DNA of 64,000 nucleotides, taken from the NCBI RefSeq assembly GCF_006715495.1, contig NZ_VFNI01000002.1:62001-126000 (forward strand), in the 5' to 3' direction. The position numbers were made by a program, and so were the translations under genes. Shown in pieces: positions 19,612-28,717 of this stretch. The stretch is from Herbaspirillum sp. SJZ106. GTDB taxonomy: Bacteria; Pseudomonadota; Gammaproteobacteria; Burkholderiales; Burkholderiaceae_D. The notes below the pieces were generated by a model. The model had not been told where the DNA came from. It saw only the letters and a list, made by a program, of their open reading frames with translations, and made no database searches. How positions within the stretch are numbered: the stretch's first letter is position 1; each line of letters begins with the position of its first letter.

Positions 19612-20505
19612 TTATTCGTTCTTCAATGCCAGCGCGCGCTCATAGAGCGCATTCTTTTTCTGGCCGGTGATCTGCGCGGTGAGCGCGGCGGCCTGCTTGA
19701 CCGGCAACTCTTCCAGCAGGATGCGCAGGATGCGCTCGGCATCGGCCTGGTCGCCATCGGACTGCGGCGCACCTTGGACCAGCACCACAAACTCGCCGCG
19801 CTGGCGGTTGGCGTCTTCCTCCAGCCACGCCGGCGCATCGCCGAGCGGGCAACGATGGATGCTTTCGAACAGCTTGGTCAGTTCGCGCGCCAGCACGACC
19901 TGGCGTTGCGGCCCGAATACCTGCAGCATGGCTTGCACGGTCTCGACGATGCGGTGCGGCGCTTCATAGAACACCAGCGCCGCCTGCATCGAAGCCAGTT
20001 CCTGCAATGCCGTTTCGCGCTGGCGCGCCTTGGACGGCAGGAAGCCGACGAAATGGAAGCGCTGCTCGTCCAGCCCCGATGCCGACAGCGCCGTCACCGC
20101 CGCCGAGGCGCCGGGAAGCGGCACCACCTGCAAGCCCGCCGCGCGCACCGCCTCGACCACGCGGGCGCCGGGATCGGAGACGGCCGGCGTGCCGGCGTCC
20201 GACACCAGCGCGATGCGCTCGCCCTGGCGCAGGCGGTCGACGATCTTCGCCGCGGCTTCGCGCTCGTTGTGCTCGTGCGTGGCCATCAGCTGCTTGGACA
20301 GGCCGTAGCGCTGCAGCAGCTGGCTGGTGTTGCGGGTATCCTCGCACGCCACCGCGTCGGCGATGGCCAGCACGTGCAGCGCGCGCAGGGTAATGTCGCA
20401 GGCATTTCCGATGGGCGTGGCCAGCACATATAATGCCGACACCGGATAGTTTTGCTGTGCGGCATCAGACAGGATGGCAGCGGCGACGCTCGGGTTCTGG
20501 TTCAT
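19612..20505 (-). CDS. rsmI: 16S rRNA (cytidine(1402)-2'-O)-methyltransferase
   Basis: The 297-residue tetrapyrrole-methylase-fold enzyme shows RsmI motifs: LYVLATPIGNACDITLRAL, ACEDTRNTSQLLQRYG, ALVSDAGTPAVSDPGARVV, PLPGASAAVTALSASGL and ELTKLFESI. It methylates the 2'-OH of C1402 in the ribosomal P site. The ATG at 20505 gives a normal length but has no Shine-Dalgarno (the preceding bases are the complement of the lppC ribosome-binding site). The coding starts of rsmI and lppC are only 13 bp apart, so each mRNA leader lies inside the other gene. Confidence 0.9.
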   Translation of the reverse strand: MNQNPSVAAAILSDAAQQNYPVSALYVLATPIGNACDITLRALHVLAIADAVACEDTRNTSQLLQRYGLSKQLMATHEHNEREAAAKIVDRLRQGERIALVSDAGTPAVSDPGARVVEAVRAAGLQVVPLPGASAAVTALSASGLDEQRFHFVGFLPSKARQRETALQELASMQAALVFYEAPHRIVETVQAMLQVFGPQRQVVLARELTKLFESIHRCPLGDAPAWLEEDANRQRGEFVVLVQGAPQSDGDQADAERILRILLEELPVKQAAALTAQITGQKKNALYERALALKNE

Positions 20506-20518
20506 TGGAGGAGGCGGG

Positions 20519-21733
20519 ATGTTCACTGGATTCAAAAAAATGGCCGCGCTGGCGGGTTTGGCCTGCGGCCTCGGCGGATTCTGGATGCCGGTTTGGGCGG
20601 CATCCCCGACAGCCGACAGTGTACCCCCGCTGGCGCAGGCTGAGGCGAGCGCGCGGCAGCTTCCGTTTACTGATGCGGCCAATGTCGCCGCGCTCCAGTC
20701 CGCTCCGGTGCGCATGGCGCTGTTGCTGCCCAATCGCGGCGGCATGTTCGGCGCCGCGGCCGACGCCGTGCGTACGGGTTTCTTGGCGGCCTATGCGCGC
20801 CAGAAGGAAAACATCCAGTTGTCCATCGTCGAGAGCGGCGACTCGGCGGCGGACATGCAGCGCGCCTATGACGATGCCTCCGGCAAATTCGACATCCTCA
20901 TCGGCCCGCTCTCGCGCAGCGCCGTCACCTCGGTCGCCCAGAGCGGACGCGTTACCAAGCCGACCATTGCCCTGGCCCAGCCCGACCTGCCCGGCGAAAC
21001 CGAACCGCAATTGCCGCCGATGATGCTCACCGTGGGTTTGTCCATCGACGATGAGGCGCGCCAGGTGGCCAACTGGGTCGAGAAGGAAAAGGCGCCCGGC
21101 AAGATCTTTGCGGTTTCCACCTCGGTGGCCTGGCAAAAGCGCGCCGCCCGTTCCTTCCTGGTTCGCGCGCGCCAGCTCGGGCTGCAGGTCGAGGCCCTGG
21201 AACTGAGTACGCCCGGCAACGCCCTCAGCGCGCCTGGCCTGGCCCAACTGGTCCGGCGCATCGAACAGGAAAAGCCGGCGCTGATCTTCGCCGCGCTCGA
21301 CGCCGGCCAGACGGTGCAGCTGCGCAGCGCGGTGGGCGCCGAACTGCCGCTGTACGGCACGTCGCAGATCAATCCCTTCACGCTCAATCGCAGCAATCCC
21401 AACGACAAGCTGCCGGAGCTCGATGGCGTCAAGCTGATCGACCTGCCATGGCAATTGCAGCCCGACAATATCGCGGTGGCGCGCTATCCGCGCCCGGCCG
21501 GCAATGAAAGCGACCGCCCCAATCCCGACCTGGCGCGCCTGTACGCGCTGGGCATCGACGCCTACCGTATCGCCTACGAAATCGCCCAGCAGCGTTCCGG
21601 CTTCGATCTCGATGGCGTCACCGGACGCCTCAACGTCAACATGGTCACGGGCGGCTCCACCTACTTCCAGCGCCAGGAGACCCAGGCCGTGTTCCAGGAC
21701 GGCCTGCCGGTGCCGACCGCCGACCAGTATTGA
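20519..21733 (+). CDS. LppC/LpoA-family penicillin-binding protein activator (C-terminal domain type)
   Basis: The 404-residue exported protein has an N-terminal signal (cleavage probable after PVWA) and a type I periplasmic-binding fold resembling the C-terminal domain of E. coli LpoA/YraM: VRMALLLPNRGGMFGAAADAVRTGFLAA, ESGDSAADMQRAYDDA, DILIGPLSRSAVTSVA, ARLYALGIDAYRIA. There is no good lipobox and no N-terminal TPR domain, so it is shorter than LpoA. AGGAGG precedes the ATG at 20519. Position between rsmI and yraN matches the enterobacterial yraL-yraM-yraN-yraO-yraP order. A role in stimulating a bifunctional PBP is inferred. Confidence 0.82.
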   Translation: MFTGFKKMAALAGLACGLGGFWMPVWAASPTADSVPPLAQAEASARQLPFTDAANVAALQSAPVRMALLLPNRGGMFGAAADAVRTGFLAAYARQKENIQLSIVESGDSAADMQRAYDDASGKFDILIGPLSRSAVTSVAQSGRVTKPTIALAQPDLPGETEPQLPPMMLTVGLSIDDEARQVANWVEKEKAPGKIFAVSTSVAWQKRAARSFLVRARQLGLQVEALELSTPGNALSAPGLAQLVRRIEQEKPALIFAALDAGQTVQLRSAVGAELPLYGTSQINPFTLNRSNPNDKLPELDGVKLIDLPWQLQPDNIAVARYPRPAGNESDRPNPDLARLYALGIDAYRIAYEIAQQRSGFDLDGVTGRLNVNMVTGGSTYFQRQETQAVFQDGLPVPTADQY

Positions 21734-21743
21734 GGCATCCCCC

Positions 21744-22163
21744 ATGGGCCTGTTCGACCGCTGGCGCCGCGCCGCAGGGGACGCGCAACCGGCCCGCTCC
21801 GATTCCCGTTCCGATTCCCGCACCGGCCGCCAGCGCACCGGCGACGCCGCCGAGGATGCGGCGCTGGCCTACTTGCGCCGTCGGGGCCTGGAGCTGGTCG
21901 AACGCAATTTCCAATGCAAGGGCGGCGAGATCGACCTGGTCATGCGCGACGGCGCCACGCTGGTCTTCGTCGAAGTGCGCGCCCGCGCCAGCCGTTCGCA
22001 CGGCGGCGCCGCGGCCAGCATCACGCCGGCCAAGCAGCGCCGACTGATCGTGGCCGCCCACTTGTTCCTGCAGCGTTACGCCTCTGCGCCGCCATGCCGC
22101 TTCGACGTGCTGGGTTTCGACGGCGAGGAGGTGGAATGGCTGCGCAATGCCATCGAGGAATAA
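21744..22163 (+). CDS. yraN: YraN/UPF0102-family endonuclease-fold protein
   Basis: The 139-residue protein has a basic, disordered N-terminus (1-30) followed by the UPF0102 core: GDAAEDAALAYLRRRGLELVERNFQCKGGEIDLVMRDG...LVFVEVRAR, then SITPAKQRRLIVAAHLFL. The E-I-D...E-V-R arrangement is the restriction-nuclease-like motif of the family, whose role is poorly defined. It starts 10 bp after the lppC stop. Confidence 0.88.
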   Translation: MGLFDRWRRAAGDAQPARSDSRSDSRTGRQRTGDAAEDAALAYLRRRGLELVERNFQCKGGEIDLVMRDGATLVFVEVRARASRSHGGAAASITPAKQRRLIVAAHLFLQRYASAPPCRFDVLGFDGEEVEWLRNAIEE

Positions 22164-22344
22164 TGCCGCAAGGAGGCGCGGCTCGCCTTTGATGCCCGCC
22201 TGCCAGCCGGCGCCCGCCGGGCCGCCGCGGTGCGCTTTTGCGCGCCGTTTTGCGGCCTCCGGCCGTATCTGGCGGTATCATATGGGCCGCAATCGAGAAA
22301 CTTTTCTTTACGAATTGCGCCGGCTTGGCGCCGCGCAACTCAAC

Positions 22345-22350
22345 TATAAT
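22345..22350 (+). promoter_or_regulatory. consensus TATAAT just upstream of diaA
   Basis: A perfect -10 hexamer lies only 10 bp before the diaA ATG at 22361, with no clear -35. If used, transcription would start within a few bases of the ATG and give an almost leaderless mRNA. The 197-bp interval 22164-22360 holds nothing else I can identify. Confidence 0.4.
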
Positions 22351-22360
22351 CGCAGGCACT

Positions 22361-22957
22361 ATGACAAATCCCCGCATCCTTGCCCACTTCCAGGAAAGCG
22401 CCGACCTGAAGATGAAGGCAGCCAACGTATTGGCGCAACCGATCGAACAGGCGATTGAACTTATGTTTACCGCGCTGTCGAATGGCAACAAGATTCTTGC
22501 CTGCGGCAACGGAGGATCCGCTGCCGACTGCCAGCATTTCGCGGCCGAACTGGTCGGACGTTTCGAACGCGAACGCCTGCCGTTGCCGGCCATGGCGCTG
22601 ACCACCGACACGTCCATCCTGACCGCGGTCGGCAACGATTACAGCTACCAGGAAATTTTCTCGAAGCAAGTCCAGGCCTTCGGCCAGGCGGGCGACGTCT
22701 TGCTGGCGTTTTCCACTTCGGGCAATTCGGGCAATGTCCTGGCCGCCATCGAAGTGGCCCACGAGCGCGACATGCGCGTCGTGGCCATGACCGGCAAGGG
22801 GGGCGGCGCCATTGGCAAGACCCTCAACGACGCCGATGTCCACATCTGTGTGCCGCATGACCGTACCGCGCGCATCCAGGAAGTGCATCTGGTGACTTTG
22901 CACTGCATTTGCGACGGCATCGACGTCGCGCTTTTTGGAGATGATGCGAATGAATGA
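22361..22957 (+). CDS. diaA: SIS-domain protein, DiaA/GmhA-like
   Basis: This 198-residue single-SIS-domain protein resembles E. coli DiaA (DnaA initiator-associating protein) and GmhA (sedoheptulose-7-phosphate isomerase). Motifs include [57 protein letters not shown] and the C-terminal [18 protein letters not shown]. Gene order after yraN and before a BON lipoprotein favours the DiaA assignment. As DiaA it would form tetramers that load DnaA at oriC. No strong Shine-Dalgarno precedes the ATG. Confidence 0.85.
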   Translation: MTNPRILAHFQESADLKMKAANVLAQPIEQAIELMFTALSNGNKILACGNGGSAADCQHFAAELVGRFERERLPLPAMALTTDTSILTAVGNDYSYQEIFSKQVQAFGQAGDVLLAFSTSGNSGNVLAAIEVAHERDMRVVAMTGKGGGAIGKTLNDADVHICVPHDRTARIQEVHLVTLHCICDGIDVALFGDDANE

Positions 22958-23609
22958 TTCACGATCGCTGTTTGTTAGGATGCGCCGCCCGCTGGCGGCA
23001 GTGGCGCTGGGCGGCATGCTGGCCCTGAGCCTGCAAGGCTGCTTCGCGGTATTCGCCGGCGGCGCGCTGGCCGGCACCTTCGCCGCCACCGACCGCCGCA
23101 CGCTGGGGGCGCAGACCGAAGACAAAGCGATCGTGGTCAAGGGCGAAAGCCGCATTCCCGGCGTGGTGGCCGCCGGTTCGCACGTCAACGTGACCGCCTT
23201 CAATCGCAAGGTGCTGCTCACCGGCGAAGTGCCGGATGAAGCGTCCAAGGCCGCCGCCGAGCGCGAAGCCAAGGCGATTGCCAACGTCGAGACCGTGTTC
23301 AACGAACTGTCGATCGAGCCGGCATCCAGCTTCGGCTCGCGTTCCAGCGATGCGCTCATCACCAGCAAGGTCCTGGCCAGCCTGGTGGACGACAAGACGC
23401 TGTATTCCAGCGCCTTCAAGATCACCACCGAGCGCGGCATCGTGTACATGATGGGCCGCGTGACCCAGCGTGAAGGCCAGCTGGGCGCCAAGATCGCCAG
23501 CGGCGTCTCCGGCGTGCAGAAGGTGGTGACGCTGTTCGAGTACATCTCGGAAGAAGAACTGCAGGATTACCAGCGCAAGCCGGCCAGCGAAAACAAGGCT
23601 GCCGCCTGA
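22950..23609 (+). CDS. BON-domain outer-membrane lipoprotein (DolP/YraP-like)
   Basis: The 219-residue protein has a lipoprotein signal with lipobox LQGC (about residue 28) and two BON domains: about 70-125 ([27 protein letters not shown]) and about 135-200 ([15 protein letters not shown]...[21 protein letters not shown]). In E. coli DolP supports outer-membrane integrity and BAM function. The start is ambiguous among ATGs at 22941, 22944 and 22950; the last is 9 nt from GGAG. It overlaps the end of diaA by 8 nt. Confidence 0.85.
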   Translation: MNDSRSLFVRMRRPLAAVALGGMLALSLQGCFAVFAGGALAGTFAATDRRTLGAQTEDKAIVVKGESRIPGVVAAGSHVNVTAFNRKVLLTGEVPDEASKAAAEREAKAIANVETVFNELSIEPASSFGSRSSDALITSKVLASLVDDKTLYSSAFKITTERGIVYMMGRVTQREGQLGAKIASGVSGVQKVVTLFEYISEEELQDYQRKPASENKAAA

Positions 23610-23670
23610 ACGGGTTTCCAGGGCCAGTTTGGCCCGATTGGTTCGATTGGTCCATTTGATGCAGGTCAAC

Positions 23671-23694
23671 ACCGCCGGCTTGTCCGGCGGTTTT
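23671..23694 (+). terminator. intrinsic terminator after the lppC-yraN-diaA-BON block
   Basis: ACCGCCGG (23671-23678) pairs with CCGGCGGT (23684-23691) around a CTTGT loop, followed by TTTT. It lies 61 bp after the BON lipoprotein stop. Confidence 0.75.
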
Positions 23695-23734
23695 CACATC
23701 CGCGCCGCCGCCCGCAGGAATCGGCCGGCGCGAT

Positions 23735-23740
23735 TATAAT
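23735..23740 (+). promoter_or_regulatory. candidate -10 element for the TlpA-like gene
   Basis: A perfect TATAAT lies 117 bp before the ATG at 23858 and just after the preceding terminator. No recognisable -35 is seen, so confidence is low. Confidence 0.35.
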
Positions 23741-23857
23741 GGCCGGGTTTCCTTCCCCTTCCCCTTTCGCTTTTTCGGCGTCCGGCGCCATGTTGTCGCC
23801 GCGACATCGCCGCCAGGATTGTGGCGCCGGGGAAAAATCCGTCAACGGAGCAAGCTC

Positions 23858-24385
23858 ATGCCAGCACAAGCCGCAGTGTCACGCAACCGCCTTTGGATCA
23901 AGATCGCCGGCCTGGCCGTGGTCGCGGCCATTGCCGTCTTCGCCTATTTCAAGGTGAGCGCCGGCAACGCGGCGCCTGACGTCACCTTCACCCGGCTCGA
24001 TGGCCAGCAGGTCGCGTTGAAAGACCTGCGCGGCAAGGTGGTGATGGTCAACTTCTGGGCCACCAGCTGCACCACCTGCATCGGCGAGATGCCGCAGATG
24101 ATCGAGACCTACAACAAATTCAAAGACCAGGGCCTGGACTTTGTCGCCGTGGCGATGAGCTACGATCCGCCGAACTATGTCCTGAACTACACCGAGACCC
24201 GCAAGCTGCCGTTCCAGGTCGCGCTGGACACGCAAGACAAGCTGGCCCAGGCCTTCGGCGACGTCAAGCTCACCCCGACCACATTCGTCATCGGCAAGGA
24301 CGGCAACATCATCAAGCGCTATGTCGGCGAGCCGCAGTTCTCCGAACTGCACCAGTTGCTGGAGAAGGCGCTGGCCAAGGCCTGA
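23858..24385 (+). CDS. membrane-anchored TlpA/ResA-like thioredoxin-fold protein
   Basis: The 175-residue protein has an N-terminal TM anchor (about 13-30) and a periplasmic thioredoxin domain: APDVTFTRLDGQQVALKDLRGKVVMVNFWATSCTTCIGEMP with a CTTC active site (about residues 71-74). The cis-Pro is in LTPTTFVIGKDG. TlpA/ResA proteins reduce disulfides in apocytochromes or other exported proteins. No cytochrome maturation genes are adjacent. GGAG is 8 nt before the ATG. Confidence 0.85.
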   Translation: MPAQAAVSRNRLWIKIAGLAVVAAIAVFAYFKVSAGNAAPDVTFTRLDGQQVALKDLRGKVVMVNFWATSCTTCIGEMPQMIETYNKFKDQGLDFVAVAMSYDPPNYVLNYTETRKLPFQVALDTQDKLAQAFGDVKLTPTTFVIGKDGNIIKRYVGEPQFSELHQLLEKALAKA

Positions 24386-24406
24386 ACCTGAGATGTTCCC
24401 ATCATG

Positions 24407-24437
24407 AAAAAAACGCCGGCAATTGCCGGCGTTTTTT
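24407..24437 (+). terminator. bidirectional intrinsic terminator
   Basis: CGCCGGC (24414-24420) and GCCGGCG (24425-24431) surround AATT, with an A-run on the left and TTTTTT on the right, giving a 30-bp palindrome. It separates the TlpA-like gene from the convergent chemoreceptor gene and can serve both. Confidence 0.9.
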
Positions 24438-24482
24438 GTTGTTGCGCTCCTCCACGTTTCCGATCCGCCCGCAAGGAAGGGA

Positions 24483-26048
24483 TCAACGCGGCGGCAAGGC
24501 CGGCGCGCCGCTTTCCAGGCGAAATACGCTCACTGCCTCCGACAGTGCGGTGGCCTGATCCTGCATGGCCTTGGCTGCCGCCGCCGCTTGCTCCACCAGC
24601 GCGGCATTCTGCTGCGTGGCCTGGTCGATATGCGTGATGGCCAGGTTGACCTGTTCGATGCCGTCGCTTTGCTCCTGGCTGGCGGAAGTGATCTCGCGCA
24701 CGATGTCGGTCACGCGCGCCACGCTGGCGACCACTTCGCTCATGGTGTTGCCGGCTTGCTCAACCAGGCGGCTGCCGTCATCCACCTGTTGCACCGAATC
24801 GTCGATCAACTGCTTGATTTCCTTGGCCGCCGCCGCGGCGCGTTGCGCCAGTGTGCGCACTTCCGCGGCGACGACCGCAAAGCCGCGTCCTTGCTCCCCT
24901 GCGCGCGCCGCTTCCACCGCGGCATTCAGGGCCAGGATATTGGTCTGGAAGGCAATGCCGTCGATCACGCTGATGATGTCTGCGATTTTTTGCGAAGACG
25001 CGTGGATCGAGCCCATGGTCGCCACCACGCGGCCCACCACATCGCCGCCCTGTTGCGCCACTTCCGAGGCCGATGCCGCCAGCTGGTTGGCCTGGCGCGC
25101 GTTGTCGGCGTTCTGCTTGACGGTGGAAGTGAGTTCCTCCATGGCCGAGGCGGTCTCTTCCAGCGAACCGGCCTGCTGTTCGGTACGCGCCGACAGGTCC
25201 ATGTTGCCGCTGGCGATTTCGCGCGAGGCGGTATTGATGGTTTCGGTGCCCAGGCGCACGCGGCCGACAATATCGAGCAGGTTGTTGTTCATGGTGCGCA
25301 GCGCCGCCAGCAGCTTGCCGGTCTCGTCGCGCGCATCGCTGGCGATGTGGGAGGTGAGGTCGCCGGCGGCCACGGTCTGCGCGATGCTGACCGCCTGGTT
25401 CAGCGGCCGCGTGATGCTTTGCGTGAGCAGCCAGGCCAGCGCCGCACCCAGCACCAGCTCGATCAATCCCAATCCCAGCAGCAGGTTGCGGCCGGAACGG
25501 TAGTTGTTGTTGATATCGGAGGCCGCCTGGTCGATCAACTGTTTCTGGAACTCCGCATAGCGCAACACGCTGTCGGCATAGGCATCCATCATCTTCACCA
25601 GTTCGCCATCGGTCATGGCGCGCGCGCGTTCGGCGTCGCCTGCCGCCTTCATGTCGAAGATGCGCTGGCGCGTATCGCGGTAGGCGGCGCGCAACTTGCC
25701 GACTTCATCAAAAAGGCGTTTCTCGTCGGCGCTGAGGATGGCCGACTCGACGCGTTTCTGCAGTTTGCTGATGTTGTTCGATTCGGTATCGATCTGGGCC
25801 TGGAAGAACTTCTGGAAAGCGGCGTCCTCGCTTTTCATCACCGCAAAAGTACGCACGCCATTGGTCTTGATTGCCGCATGCCATTGTTCGGCGTCGCGTT
25901 CCTTTTTCAGGGCGACACTGACCATGTCCGCGGTAGCGTCGCCGATGTTCTCCAGGCGCCAGACCGCGATCCCCACCATCACCGCCATGAGCATCAGCAA
26001 TGCAATGAAGCCGATGGCCAGACGCACGCCTATCTTGAGGTTTTTCAT
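24483..26048 (-). CDS. methyl-accepting chemotaxis protein
   Basis: The 521-residue chemoreceptor has a TM1 (about 9-31), a four-helix-bundle periplasmic sensor (about 32-188) and TM2 (about 190-212). A HAMP domain ([24 protein letters not shown]) follows, then a signalling domain with the hairpin tip [42 protein letters not shown]. The sensor resembles the Tar/Tsr-like four-helix class, with no ligand pocket recognised. There is no C-terminal CheR-binding pentapeptide; it ends [15 protein letters not shown] precedes the ATG at 26048. An orphan receptor, far from other chemotaxis genes in this window. Confidence 0.93.
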   Translation of the reverse strand: MKNLKIGVRLAIGFIALLMLMAVMVGIAVWRLENIGDATADMVSVALKKERDAEQWHAAIKTNGVRTFAVMKSEDAAFQKFFQAQIDTESNNISKLQKRVESAILSADEKRLFDEVGKLRAAYRDTRQRIFDMKAAGDAERARAMTDGELVKMMDAYADSVLRYAEFQKQLIDQAASDINNNYRSGRNLLLGLGLIELVLGAALAWLLTQSITRPLNQAVSIAQTVAAGDLTSHIASDARDETGKLLAALRTMNNNLLDIVGRVRLGTETINTASREIASGNMDLSARTEQQAGSLEETASAMEELTSTVKQNADNARQANQLAASASEVAQQGGDVVGRVVATMGSIHASSQKIADIISVIDGIAFQTNILALNAAVEAARAGEQGRGFAVVAAEVRTLAQRAAAAAKEIKQLIDDSVQQVDDGSRLVEQAGNTMSEVVASVARVTDIVREITSASQEQSDGIEQVNLAITHIDQATQQNAALVEQAAAAAKAMQDQATALSEAVSVFRLESGAPALPPR

Positions 26049-26238
26049 CCCTGTCTCCCTTGTGTTGCGACCCTGGTTCTTGTTGCTTGGGGTGGGCCGA
26101 TGATGACGTCGGCACGGACAGTGCCGCACCGGTCCAGCGTAACACAGGCGCATGCCTGTGCGGCTGCAGCAAATGCAGGATGAATGTGCCGGCGATAAGG
26201 CCTGGCAATCACCGGGTTCGGATGGATAGGGAGGCGCC

Positions 26239-27159
26239 TCAGTGCGTGCGCCGTTGAGTCGCCAATCCTCGGGGCAGCAGCACGCACAGCGCCGCGCAAA
26301 AGATCAGCGCAAATCCGGCCAGGTCGGAAGAAGTGGGTTGATCGCCCAGCAGCAGCACCGCACCGGTGACGCCCACCACCGGCACCAGCAGCGTGCCCAG
26401 CGCGGCGACGCCGGCCGGCATGCGCGCCACGATGGAGAACCAGATGATGTGGGCCAGCGCCATGCCAAACAGGATGTGATATCCCAGCGCCAGCATCACT
26501 TCGCCGCGCATCGCATGCCACGCCGGAAAATACGGCGCGCTTTCGAAACTGAAAAGACCCGTCAGCGCCACCAGCGCACCGGTCAGCAATTGCCAGCCGG
26601 CCATGGCCAGCGGCTCTGACGAAAGCCGCGCCCATTTGGTGTACACTGTCCCGGCCGCCCACGACAAGGCCGCACCCAGCGCCAGCAGCACCCCCTGCGG
26701 CAGGCCGTTGGCGGCCAGCGGCCACAGCAGGGTCAGCAGGCCGCTAGCGCCCAGCAGCAAGCCGCCGCCGCGCAGCGCATCGAGCCGTTCGCCCAACGCG
26801 AAGCGCGCGAATAGCGTGGCCCACAGCGGCATCGAATAGGTGATGATGGCCACCCGGGAAGTGGCCGCGCCCAGTTGCGCGAAAGTCAGCAGGATATTGA
26901 ACAGCGCTACATTGAGCAGCCCCGCCACCACGATGTGCAGGCGCTCGCGCCCGGAACGGATCGCCAGCGGGCTTCCTCGCAGCAGTCCCAGCGCGAATAC
27001 CGTGCAGGCCGCCGCGCCTAGGCCGATGCTGCGCAGCGCCCAAGGCGACACGCCCGTCAGCGATACTTTTACCGCCGGCCAGTTCAGGCCCCACAAGATG
27101 CCCAGCAGCACCAGCAGCGCCCTGGATTGGCCGTGGCCGGCCGGTGCGGCGCCGTTCAT
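26239..27159 (-). CDS. EamA/DMT-family transporter
   Basis: The 306-residue protein has ten predicted TM helices in two EamA repeats. The first carries [31 protein letters not shown], and the second carries [21 protein letters not shown] and [33 protein letters not shown]. The family exports amino acids, metabolites or drugs, and the substrate is unknown. AAGGAG precedes the ATG at 27159. It lies in the same direction as, and 64 bp downstream of, the M81 peptidase-like gene, so it may be the last member of that operon, though its own Shine-Dalgarno and gap allow separate expression. Confidence 0.85.
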   Translation of the reverse strand: MNGAAPAGHGQSRALLVLLGILWGLNWPAVKVSLTGVSPWALRSIGLGAAACTVFALGLLRGSPLAIRSGRERLHIVVAGLLNVALFNILLTFAQLGAATSRVAIITYSMPLWATLFARFALGERLDALRGGGLLLGASGLLTLLWPLAANGLPQGVLLALGAALSWAAGTVYTKWARLSSEPLAMAGWQLLTGALVALTGLFSFESAPYFPAWHAMRGEVMLALGYHILFGMALAHIIWFSIVARMPAGVAALGTLLVPVVGVTGAVLLLGDQPTSSDLAGFALIFCAALCVLLPRGLATQRRTH

Positions 27160-27223
27160 GATGGTCGTCTCCTTGGAACCCGTTCATTATGGCCGCAGCC
27201 GCCCGCGGCTGTGGCATGGCGCT

Positions 27224-28717
27224 TCACCAGGTGATATCGGCATCGAGCGGATAGACCGGACGGCGCACCTTCTTGATCGGGAACAGCTTGAAATTGGCGC
27301 TGGTCGGGCCGCCGCTGTCCGAATCGCATTCCACCAGGCCGCGGCTGATCGGCACGAATACCGGACGGCAGTACATGCGCGACTTCAGGATCAGGAAGGA
27401 CTGCGCCGCCGGATCCAGTCCGAAGCTGGTAAACACGCCCAGGTCGTAGGGTTCGACGCGTTCTTCCGTCACCACGATTTTTGCCGCGCCGATATCGAAC
27501 AGCACGCTCCGGCCCATCTGTATCGTCGAGCCGGTATAGATCGGCCCGGTCACGGTGAACTTGCCGTCGGTGATCGCCGCCACCTTGCCGGTCAGCACCG
27601 GCGGCACCTTGGCGATGCCTTGCTGGATCAGCGGCACCTTGTTGCCCACCGCCAGCGTGACGGTGGCGCCCACACCGGCTTCCACCATATCCGCCACCGC
27701 TTCCGGATCGCTGATCGGGCCCACCGCGATGCCCTCCAGGCCGGCCGCCAGCGCCGCTTCCAGGACATCCATGGTGTTGCAGGTGCCGCCCGACATCACA
27801 TTGTCGCTATGATCCAGCAGCAGCACCGGGCCGCTGCCGGCGCCCTGGCTGCGCTCCTTTGCCTGCGCCAGCGATTGCATCAACGGCAAGCTGTCATAGA
27901 CGAAGTCGTCGCGTTCGGCCCACATCTGGCGGGCAATCCCTTCGGCCACGGCATCGGCCAGGGCACGGTCGTTCTCGGTGACCACCACCACCGACATGCC
28001 GGCATCGCGGAAATCGGACAGCGGGAACCCCGCCAGCACCGACACCGCCAGCACGCCTTCCCGCTTCTCGGCCTCCTTGGCGGCTTCCACCGCGCGTTGC
28101 ATGGCCGATGCCGAGGTGTTGCTGGTCAGCGTTGCCGACAGCAACGGCAACTGGCGCCAGCCGAGCGCGGGCCGGGATTTCCCATTGAGCAGGTCGACCA
28201 GCAGGCGGCCCGCATGCTCGCCGGTCTCAAACATGTCGATGTGCGGATAGGTCTTGAAGCTGACGATGATGTCGGCATGGTCCACCATCTTTTGCGTGAC
28301 GTTGCCGTGCAGGTCCAGCGCCACGGCCATCGGCGTATCGGGGGCGATCCTGCGGATGCGTTCCAGTAGCGCGCCTTCGCCGTCATCGGCGTTCTCGGCC
28401 ACCATGGCGCCGTGCAGGTCGAGCATGATGGCGTCGCAGCCCTGTTCGATGGCGCGCACGATGCCGTCGCACATCACGGTGTAGGCATCGGCCGCAACGG
28501 CTGCGCTGGGATTGGCCCAGGCCGCCAGCGGCGTGACGATCTCGGCGTCGAGTTTTTCGGCGATGTCGAGAAAGGCGCCCATCGCGGTGCGCGCACCTTT
28601 CTGGTCTTTGTAAGCCGCCGCGTCCCACTGCGGGGAGAAAGCTTCGAGCGGGGTGGGAATCGGCGAGAAGGTGTTGGTCTCGTGATTCATGCGGGCGATG
28701 ACGATCTTCGGCTTCAT
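27224..28717 (-). CDS. M81-family metallopeptidase (MlrC/microcystinase C-like)
   Basis: The 497-residue protein resembles the MlrC family: KIVIARMNHETNTFSP at the start, then CDAIMLDLHGAMVAENADDGEG, VALDLHGNVTQKMVDHADIIVSFKTYPHIDM and LLDHSDNVMSGGTCNTMDVLEA, the His/Asp-rich elements thought to bind zinc. In Sphingomonas, MlrC cleaves linear peptides in microcystin breakdown; most homologues sit with ABC uptake genes and amidases and have unknown substrates. Here the ATG overlaps the stop of the M20 amidohydrolase gene (4 nt), so the two are translationally coupled and probably act on one pathway. Confidence 0.82.
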   Translation of the reverse strand: MKPKIVIARMNHETNTFSPIPTPLEAFSPQWDAAAYKDQKGARTAMGAFLDIAEKLDAEIVTPLAAWANPSAAVAADAYTVMCDGIVRAIEQGCDAIMLDLHGAMVAENADDGEGALLERIRRIAPDTPMAVALDLHGNVTQKMVDHADIIVSFKTYPHIDMFETGEHAGRLLVDLLNGKSRPALGWRQLPLLSATLTSNTSASAMQRAVEAAKEAEKREGVLAVSVLAGFPLSDFRDAGMSVVVVTENDRALADAVAEGIARQMWAERDDFVYDSLPLMQSLAQAKERSQGAGSGPVLLLDHSDNVMSGGTCNTMDVLEAALAAGLEGIAVGPISDPEAVADMVEAGVGATVTLAVGNKVPLIQQGIAKVPPVLTGKVAAITDGKFTVTGPIYTGSTIQMGRSVLFDIGAAKIVVTEERVEPYDLGVFTSFGLDPAAQSFLILKSRMYCRPVFVPISRGLVECDSDSGGPTSANFKLFPIKKVRRPVYPLDADITW

